Assembly: GCA_017994815.1 (NCBI GenBank)
Contig: JAGOJY010000011.1
Span: forward strand, 43,062 to 107,061
DNA length: 64,000 nt
Direction of reading: 5' to 3'
From: Acidobacteriota bacterium
GTDB lineage: Bacteria; Acidobacteriota; Polarisedimenticolia; J045
The notes beneath the pieces are model-generated. The model searched no databases. It saw nothing but the letters and a program-made list of their open reading frames with translations, and was not told the DNA's origin. This document shows, piece by piece, positions 58,474 to 64,000 of this stretch; positions within the stretch are counted from its first letter, which is position 1; the number at the start of each line of letters is the position of its first letter. Made by a program: the position numbers and the translations under genes.

Positions 58474-61095
58474 TCAGGGATCCTCGGGGACCGGGATCGG
58501 CTGGACGGTGCCGCTGCGATTGATCGGCAGGACCTCGGCGGGCCAGCCGTCCACGCCGCGCCGCTCGACCAGCCGCGCGTCCTCGGTGGCGAGCGGGAGC
58601 TGGCGCAGGAACGTCCGCCACTCGGCCTCGCCCCAGGCGAGCGGGATCATGCCGCCGGCGAACTCGGGGCTGCCGTCCTCGTCCTTGCCGCGGACCCAGC
58701 TGTAGCGCAGCGAGTGCCCGGCACTGCCGACCAGGAACGAGTCGGGCGACTGCGCGGCGAGGCGCGCGGCCTCCACGGCGGGGATCATCAGCGCGCCATC
58801 GCTGCGGATCGGGTAGCGCTGGAGCGGGTAGGGGAGCTGCTCCCGCAGCTGGTCGCGGTAGCCGCACTCGCGCAGCGGCTCGCGCCCCTCGGGGATCGTC
58901 TCGCGGATGACGTTCTGGCAACCCGGGAGCGAGCCGGGACGCAGGCCGGTCGGCAGGTCGACGTCCACCTGCTCCAGCCCGGGCGGCAGCGCGAACTCCT
59001 CGGCCGGCTCGCCGGCCAGCCCCTCGCGCAGAGTGTCGATCCAGATCGGCAGCGCCGCGCTCGTGCCGGTCTCGCCGCGCCCGAGCGTCTTCGGCTGGTC
59101 GTGACCGATCCAAACGCCGACCACCAGGCTCGGGGTGAAGCCGACGAACCACGCGTCGGTGTACGAATCGGTCGTGCCGGTCTTCCCGGCGACGGGCCGG
59201 CCGAGGGACAGCGCGCTGCGCGCGGTCCCGCGCTGCACGACGCCCTGCATCAGCGACACCATCATCGCGGCGATCCCGGGGTCGAGGACCTCCCGCGTGC
59301 CCGTCTCGGACTTCCACATCGTTTCCTGCTGGGTGCCGTCGACCGACGTGACGAGGACCGGCGAGACCAGCACGCCGCCGTTGGCGAAGGCCCCGTAGGC
59401 CGCGACGAGGTCGACCAGCCGCACCTCGAACGCGCCGAGGCCGAGGGAGGGGTAGGGCTTCAGATCGTCGGACACGCCCATGCGCTGGGCGATCTCGACC
59501 GCCGGCCCGTAGCCGAGCGCGTCGAGCAGGCGGATCGTCGGGATGTTGCGCGAGTGCTCGAGCGCGTGGCGCAGCGTGACCAGGCCTTCGTAGGTGCGGT
59601 CGTAGTTCTCGGGCTGGTACGGCTGCGGCAGCCCCGGCTCGATCCAGACCGTCGGGACGTCGAGGAGCAGCTGGCCCGGCAGGAACCCCTGTCCGAGCGC
59701 CGCGGCGTAGATGAACGGCTTGAACGCCGATCCGGCCTGCCGCTTGGCCTGCATCGCGCGGTCGAACTCGCTCGCGCCGAAGTCCTTGCCGCCGACCAGC
59801 GCCAGCACCTGCCCGGTCCGCGCGTCCAGCGCCAACAGCGCGGCGTTGGCGTCGGTCTCCGCGGCCAGCTCCGCGCGCCGGATCTCGCCGCCGGGCGAGG
59901 CCTCGACGACCCGGATCGGCACGATCGTCCGCGCGGGCAGCGCCCGGTCGATCTTCGTGATGCCCGTCCACGCCAGCTCCCGCGCGCCGAACGCGAGCCG
60001 CTGCTGCGCGACGCGCAGGACCGCCCGCTCGCGGTCGGACGCGAGCACCACCGCCGCGAGGATGTCGCCGGCGCGCGGGACGTCGTGCCACGACGGGTCG
60101 TAGTACGACTCGGCGTCGGTGCCCTCCGGCAGCGGGCGCGCCGCCGGCAGGTCGCGGCGGCGCCGGCCGTGGGCCTCGAGCCCGGCCTGCACCGCGCGCT
60201 CCGCCGCGCGCTGCAGCTTGGGGTCGAGCGTCGTGTGCACGACCAGCCCGTCGCGGTACAGCGCCTCCTCGCCGAACTGCTTGAGCACCCAGCGCCGCAC
60301 CTCCTCGACGAAGTACGGCGCGCTCAGCGGGCGCGGCAGCTCCTTGACGATCCCGAGCGGCGCCTTCTTGGCCTGCGCGGCGGTCTTGGCGTCGATCAGC
60401 CCCTCGGTGACCATCCGGTCGAGGACGTGGTTGCGGCGCGCGAGCGCGCGGTCCGGGTAGCGGGCCGGAGAGAGTCCCTCGGGTCTTTGGGGCAGGCCCG
60501 CGAGCAGGGCCGCCTGCGAGAGCGTCAGGTCCGCCGCCGCGCGGCCGAAGAAGTACTGCGCGGCGTCCTCGATCCCGTAGCGGCCGTGGCCCATGTAGAT
60601 CCGGTTCACGTACAGCTCGAGGATCTCCTGCTTGGAGTAGCGCCGCTCGATCAGCATCGCCAGGTACGCCTCGCGCAGCTTGCGCGTCAGCGTCTTCTCC
60701 GGGTGCAGGAACCAGTCGCGGGCCAGCTGCTGGGTGATCGTGCTGCCGCCCTCGACGCCCCAGCGCCCGGTGGTGATCGTGCGCACCCCGGCGCGCGCGA
60801 TCGCCTGCAGGTCGATGCCGAAGTGCTGGAAAAAGCGCGGGTCCTCGGTGGCGATGATCGCCTTGAGGAACCACGGGCTGATCTTGTTCAACGCAACCGG
60901 CGTCCGGCGCTGCTCGGCGAACGAGTGCAGGACCTCGCCGTTGCGGTCGAGAAGGCGCGTCGTCCGCGGCAGGTCGAGCAGGTCGAGGTTCTCGATGTCG
61001 GGCAGTTCGTTCGAGAGCACGCGCGCGGTGGTCGCGCCGCCGCCCGCGGCGACGAGGTGCGCGGCGACGATCGCGACGAGGAAACCGCGCCTCAC
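58474..61095 (-). CDS. Class A penicillin-binding protein 1 (glycosyltransferase-transpeptidase)
   Basis: 873-aa bifunctional peptidoglycan synthase. After a membrane anchor (GFLVAIVAAHLVAAGGG) the GT51 domain holds the catalytic ATEDPRFFQHFGID (Glu near 82) and GGSTITQQLARDWF. The transpeptidase domain has the SxxK Ser in AGSAFKPFIY near 457, the SRN motif (EHSRNIPTI) and KTGTTD near 635. An insertion of about 130 residues separates the two domains, and the C-terminal tail is long and Pro/Gly-rich. GTG at 61095 overlaps the nadK stop by four bases, placing it at the end of ispA-tlyA-nadK-pbp. Confidence 0.95.
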   Translation of the reverse strand: MRRGFLVAIVAAHLVAAGGGATTARVLSNELPDIENLDLLDLPRTTRLLDRNGEVLHSFAEQRRTPVALNKISPWFLKAIIATEDPRFFQHFGIDLQAIARAGVRTITTGRWGVEGGSTITQQLARDWFLHPEKTLTRKLREAYLAMLIERRYSKQEILELYVNRIYMGHGRYGIEDAAQYFFGRAAADLTLSQAALLAGLPQRPEGLSPARYPDRALARRNHVLDRMVTEGLIDAKTAAQAKKAPLGIVKELPRPLSAPYFVEEVRRWVLKQFGEEALYRDGLVVHTTLDPKLQRAAERAVQAGLEAHGRRRRDLPAARPLPEGTDAESYYDPSWHDVPRAGDILAAVVLASDRERAVLRVAQQRLAFGARELAWTGITKIDRALPARTIVPIRVVEASPGGEIRRAELAAETDANAALLALDARTGQVLALVGGKDFGASEFDRAMQAKRQAGSAFKPFIYAAALGQGFLPGQLLLDVPTVWIEPGLPQPYQPENYDRTYEGLVTLRHALEHSRNIPTIRLLDALGYGPAVEIAQRMGVSDDLKPYPSLGLGAFEVRLVDLVAAYGAFANGGVLVSPVLVTSVDGTQQETMWKSETGTREVLDPGIAAMMVSLMQGVVQRGTARSALSLGRPVAGKTGTTDSYTDAWFVGFTPSLVVGVWIGHDQPKTLGRGETGTSAALPIWIDTLREGLAGEPAEEFALPPGLEQVDVDLPTGLRPGSLPGCQNVIRETIPEGREPLRECGYRDQLREQLPYPLQRYPIRSDGALMIPAVEAARLAAQSPDSFLVGSAGHSLRYSWVRGKDEDGSPEFAGGMIPLAWGEAEWRTFLRQLPLATEDARLVERRGVDGWPAEVLPINRSGTVQPIPVPEDP

Positions 61096-61964
61096 CTTTG
61101 TCCCCACCCGAGCTTGTCGCGCAACAGCGAGAAAAACGAACGCCGCGTCGGCCGGACGAGGCGCACGCCGTGCGCGGCGTGCGCCACGCGCAGCGTGTCG
61201 CCGGGCGCGATCGGGAAGTCCACCTGCCCGTCGAGCGTGACCTGCACGCCGTCGGCGCGCTGGCCTTCCGGCAGCTCGATCGTGACCCGCGCCCGGCCCG
61301 GCAGCACCAGCGGGCGCTGCGAGAGGCTGTGCGGGCAGATCGGCGCGACGAGCAGCGCGTCCACGTCCGGGGCGACGACGGGGCCGCCGGCCGAGAGGCT
61401 GTAGGCGGTCGAGCCGGTCGGCGTCGCGAGGATCAGGCCATCGGCCCGGTAGTCGGTCACCCACTCGCCGTCCACGAACAGCGACAGCGTGAACAGCCGG
61501 GCCACGCCGACCTTGGAGATCGTCACGTCGTTGAGCGCGATCCCGCCCTCGGCCGGCGGCTCGTCGTTGAGCGTCACGGCCAGCGCCGCACGGGGGTCGA
61601 CGGCGGCCTTGCCGACGAGCGCGGCGCCGAGGACCTCGTCCACCTCCTCGCAGCGCGTCTCGGTCAAAAAGCCGAGGTTGCCGAGGTTGATGCCGAGGAT
61701 CGGCGTCTCGTGCGCGTTGACGGCGCGCGCCGCGCCGAGGAGCGTCCCGTCCCCGCCGACCACGACCGCCAGGTCGGCGTCGCGGCCGAGTTCGCGCCGC
61801 GGGAACGAGGTCGCGATCCCGAGCGCCTCGGCGGTCACCTCGTCCGGCAACAGCTCCGCGCCGTGGCGTTCGAGGCAGGCCGCGACCCGGCGCAGCACCG
61901 CGGGCGCATCGGGATGCGGCTTGGTGAACACGGCGACGCGGCGCGCGCGCTCAGGAAGGCTCAC
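61092..61964 (-). CDS. nadK: NAD kinase
   Basis: 290-aa enzyme phosphorylating NAD to NADP. GGDGTLLGAAR near 65-75 is the phosphate-binding motif, NLGNLGFLTE and PTGSTAYSLSAGGP complete the diacylglycerol-kinase-like fold. It is embedded in ispA-tlyA-nadK, a widespread block; recN, which often follows, is elsewhere in this window. Overlaps tlyA by 14 bases and the PBP gene by four. ATG start (61964). Confidence 0.95.
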   Translation of the reverse strand: MSLPERARRVAVFTKPHPDAPAVLRRVAACLERHGAELLPDEVTAEALGIATSFPRRELGRDADLAVVVGGDGTLLGAARAVNAHETPILGINLGNLGFLTETRCEEVDEVLGAALVGKAAVDPRAALAVTLNDEPPAEGGIALNDVTISKVGVARLFTLSLFVDGEWVTDYRADGLILATPTGSTAYSLSAGGPVVAPDVDALLVAPICPHSLSQRPLVLPGRARVTIELPEGQRADGVQVTLDGQVDFPIAPGDTLRVAHAAHGVRLVRPTRRSFFSLLRDKLGWGQR

Positions 61965-62763
61965 GGCGGGTTTCCTCCTCGATTCGTGCCGTCCACCCGG
62001 CCTCCATCATGCCGCCGTCCGGGGCCGCGAGCACGAACACCTCGCGGTTGCCCTTCGGGCCGGCGACCGGAGAGGCCGCGATGCCGCGGATGGCGCGGCC
62101 GGCGTCGGCCAGGAAGCGGCAGACGCGCCCGACCGCGCGGGCGCGCAGGGCGGGATCGCGGACCACGCCGCCGCGGCCGACTTCCCTGGGCGACAGCTCG
62201 AACTGCGGCTTGACCAGCCCCAACACCAGCCCGCGGGGGACGAGCGGCAGCACCGCGGGCAGGACCAGCACGAGCGAGATGAACGAAACGTCGAGCGTGG
62301 CGAGGTCGTAGGGCGGCCGGACCAGCTGCGGCGACAGGTAGCGCGCGTTGACGCCCTCGACCAGCGCAACCCGCGGGTCGGCCCGCAGGCCGGCGTCGAT
62401 CAGGCCGCGGCCGACGTCCACGGCCGTGACGTGCGAGGCGCCGCGGCGCAGGAGCACGTCGGTGAACCCGCCGGTCGATGCGCCGATGTCGAGGCACTGC
62501 CAGCCCGCCGGGTCGATCGCGAGCGCGTCGAGCGCGCCGGCCAGCTTGAGGCCACCGCGCGAGGCGTACGGCCGCGGGCCGGGCGCGAGTTCGACGAGCG
62601 CGCCCGGAGGGATCGCGGCCCCGGGCTTGTCCGAGAGGCGGCCGTCCACGCGCACGCGGCCCGCGAGGATCAGGGCCTGCGCGCGCTCGCGGGTCGGGGC
62701 CAGCCCCGACTCGACCAGCGCCACGTCGAGGCGGCGCCGGGGCCGGCCCGCCGGGGTCGTCAC
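61951..62763 (-). CDS. tlyA: TlyA-family rRNA methyltransferase (hemolysin A)
   Basis: 270-aa protein with an N-terminal S4 RNA-binding domain (RRRLDVALVESGLAPTRERAQ then RVRVDGRLSDKPG) and a C-terminal FtsJ/RrmJ-like methyltransferase (CLDIGASTGGFTDVLLRRGA, motif I; KPQFELSPREVGRGGVVRD). Family members 2'-O-methylate ribosomal RNA; some are pore-forming. GTG at 62763 overlaps the ispA stop by four bases. Confidence 0.93.
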   Translation of the reverse strand: MTTPAGRPRRRLDVALVESGLAPTRERAQALILAGRVRVDGRLSDKPGAAIPPGALVELAPGPRPYASRGGLKLAGALDALAIDPAGWQCLDIGASTGGFTDVLLRRGASHVTAVDVGRGLIDAGLRADPRVALVEGVNARYLSPQLVRPPYDLATLDVSFISLVLVLPAVLPLVPRGLVLGLVKPQFELSPREVGRGGVVRDPALRARAVGRVCRFLADAGRAIRGIAASPVAGPKGNREVFVLAAPDGGMMEAGWTARIEEETRREPS

Positions 62764-63641
62764 GAGGCGCGCTCCACGCTCTGCCGCGCGAGCCGCACCA
62801 GCGGGTGCGCCGTCGGACCGAGGGGCGCCAGGCGCGCCAGCGCGGACGCGAGCAACTCGGTGGCGCGGCGCCGCGACTCGTCGAGTCCGACAACCGCGGG
62901 CCACGTGGCCTTGCTCGCGCGCTGGTCCTTGCCGGCGGTCTTGCCCAGCTCGGCCGTGCTCGCGGTCACGTCCAGGACGTCGTCCTGGATCTGGAACGCC
63001 AGGCCGATCTCGCGCCCGGCCGCGGTCAACGTCTCGACGACGGGCGCCGGGGCGCCCGCCGCGAGGGCGCCGAGCCGGAAGCAGGCGGTCAACAGGGCGC
63101 CGGTTTTCAGCCGGTGGATCGCCTCCACGCCGGCCTCGTCGACGTCGCGCCCTTCGGCGAGCAGGTCGAGCGCCTGCCCGCCCGCCATGCCCGGCGCGCC
63201 GGCAGCGCGGGCGAGCACCGCGAGTTGCGCGGCGACGCGCTCGGCGGGCCGCGCGCGGGCGAGCATTTCGAACGCGCGCGACTGGAGCGCGTCGCCGGCG
63301 AGGATCGCCAGCGCCTCGCCGAACGCGACGTGCGTCGTCGGCCGGCCGCGCCGCAGCTCGTCGTCGTCCATCGCCGGCAGGTCGTCGTGGACCAGGCTGT
63401 AGGCGTGGATCATCTCGACCGCGAGCGCCGCCGGCAGGGCCTGCTCCTCGTCGCCGCCGCAGGCGCGGCACGCCGCCAAGACGAGCAGCGGGCGCAGGCG
63501 CTTGCCGCCGCCCAGCGCCGAGTAGCGCATGGCTTCCAGCAGTTCGGGCGGGATCTCCCCGTCGGCGAGCGCCGCGGACAGCCCGCTCTCCACGCGCTCG
63601 CGCCAGCCCGCGACCCACTCGCCGGGTTCCACTTCAGCCAC
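62760..63641 (-). CDS. ispA: Short-chain polyprenyl diphosphate synthase (farnesyl/geranylgeranyl)
   Basis: 293-aa isoprenoid synthase. First Asp-rich motif DDLPAMDDDELRRGRPTTH with Tyr five residues ahead (AYSLVHDD), second motif FQIQDDVLD, and LGGGKRLRPLLVLAAC upstream. The bulky residue pattern suits C15 to C20 products. The GTG at 63641 is chosen because GGAGG lies six bases upstream; a GTG at 63653 is possible. Usual order xseB-ispA-dxs is not kept: there is no exonuclease or dxs gene here, and tlyA follows directly. Confidence 0.93.
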   Translation of the reverse strand: MAEVEPGEWVAGWRERVESGLSAALADGEIPPELLEAMRYSALGGGKRLRPLLVLAACRACGGDEEQALPAALAVEMIHAYSLVHDDLPAMDDDELRRGRPTTHVAFGEALAILAGDALQSRAFEMLARARPAERVAAQLAVLARAAGAPGMAGGQALDLLAEGRDVDEAGVEAIHRLKTGALLTACFRLGALAAGAPAPVVETLTAAGREIGLAFQIQDDVLDVTASTAELGKTAGKDQRASKATWPAVVGLDESRRRATELLASALARLAPLGPTAHPLVRLARQSVERAS

Positions 63642-63853
63642 GATCGCCTCCACGCGGCCGAGAGTCTATCGCGCGCGCACAGGTGGCTACACCTGTCCCC
63701 ACTCACCGTCGTACGGGCCGCCGCCAGGCGGCCCGGCCATGACGGCGGTGCGGTGCACGGAGTCGGTCGTCGTTCATGCGGTGTGCCGCGCAAGTCGGCC
63801 GCAGCGTGGTCCGCGGAATGTGCCATTACGGGAAAGATTTCTCGATTATCCAG

Positions 63854-63882
63854 TTGAAATGCCGAGCGGGCGCTGGTACCAT
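63854..63882 (+). promoter_or_regulatory. Promoter of the gene at the right edge
   Basis: TTGAAA (63854-63859), a 17-base spacer, TACCAT (63877-63882). A start about 63889 gives a short leader with AGGTGGGG as ribosome-binding site. It is divergent from ispA; the 266-base interval holds no other gene. Confidence 0.65.
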
Positions 63883-63907
63883 CTGCAACGTCAGGTGGGG
63901 TGGTGTC

Positions 63908-64000
63908 GTGAGCAGCGCCCTCGACAACGGAACCGGCACGCGGGCAGCGGCCCGGGACCTCGAACTCTGGCGCCTCGGCCTGCTGGAGCTGGACCAGGTG
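63908..64000 (+). CDS. Start of an unidentified gene, cut by the window end
   Basis: 31 codons from the GTG at 63908, reading VSSALDNGTGTRAAARDLEL and then WRLGLLELDQV, with AGGTGGGG upstream. The sequence is too short to assign. It is probably cytosolic at its N terminus, since no hydrophobic leader is present. Confidence 0.5.
   Translation, partial: MSSALDNGTGTRAAARDLELWRLGLLELDQV

Noticed and set aside
57382..61404. Long open frame on the plus strand opposite TerC and the PBP gene
   Set aside because: Same GC-driven artefact; composition is Arg/Glu/Leu-rich and no family motif is visible, while the minus strand carries complete conserved domains.

Overview
The window is high-GC bacterial DNA (about 70% by eye), densely packed, with many GTG starts and many genes whose stop and start codons overlap by 1 to 4 bases. 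It holds about 52 protein-coding genes, two of them cut by the window ends, and no rRNA, tRNA or CRISPR array that I could recognise. The gene set is that of a free-living, envelope-bearing (diderm) bacterium: apolipoprotein N-acyltransferase, several lipoproteins, pyruvate:ferredoxin oxidoreductase, a kinase-TPR fusion, a TPR-sulfatase fusion, and secreted proteins rich in FG-GAP, thrombospondin type 3 and MopE-like Ca-binding repeats. That mix fits Acidobacteriota (for example the Thermoanaerobaculia/Holophagae side) or a neighbouring former deltaproteobacterial lineage. The placement is inference.

Layout. 1-10.4 kb: tail of nifJ, a DHODH-like gene and a strong terminator, then an accessory stretch with an orphan Cys-rich exported protein, an ABC exporter whose reading frame is intact but lacks the Walker A segment, a 1000-aa Ser/Thr kinase-TPR receptor and an Xre-RES toxin-antitoxin pair. 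10.4-19.0 kb: recN-coaD-nfeD-slipin-GGDEF, then SPOR-lnt-prfB; prfB carries the classical programmed +1 frameshift. 19.1-27.3 kb: heat-shock cluster hrcA-grpE-dnaK-dnaJ followed by prmA and the TPR-sulfatase lipoprotein. 27.3-31.9 kb (minus): a subtilase with calcium-binding repeats and an exported HEAT-repeat protein. 32.2-47.4 kb: one long run of same-strand genes, pgsA-cinA-thpR-plsY-gpsA-cpsB-like-TPR lipoprotein-ftsY-ribD-ribE-ribBA, a probable attenuator, then ffh-rpsP-khpA-rimM-trmD-rplS-TPR protein. It joins phospholipid synthesis, protein targeting (both SRP GTPases), riboflavin synthesis and ribosome/tRNA maturation. 47.4-50.8 kb: a sigma-54-type promoter ahead of a lipoate ligase-like gene, a lipoprotein and a UMF1-family transporter. 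50.9-56.4 kb (minus): a three-gene secreted-protein operon containing two tandem FG-GAP paralogues that share a 1136-bp identical block. 56.6-63.6 kb (minus): a small protein/nucleotidyltransferase pair, TerC, and the operon ispA-tlyA-nadK-PBP1. The last 100 bases hold a promoter and the start of an unidentified gene.

The most interesting signals are the abrupt identity block between the FG-GAP twins, the exporter missing its Walker A segment, the sigma-54 promoter plus start-codon hairpin at the lipoate ligase, a recurring TGCTA-N-N-CTCC promoter word, an attenuator-like leader of ffh, and an hrcA promoter carrying a short dyad in place of a canonical CIRCE. I found no obviously new multi-gene defence or biosynthetic system; the candidates for new biology are the exported proteins and the regulatory sites.
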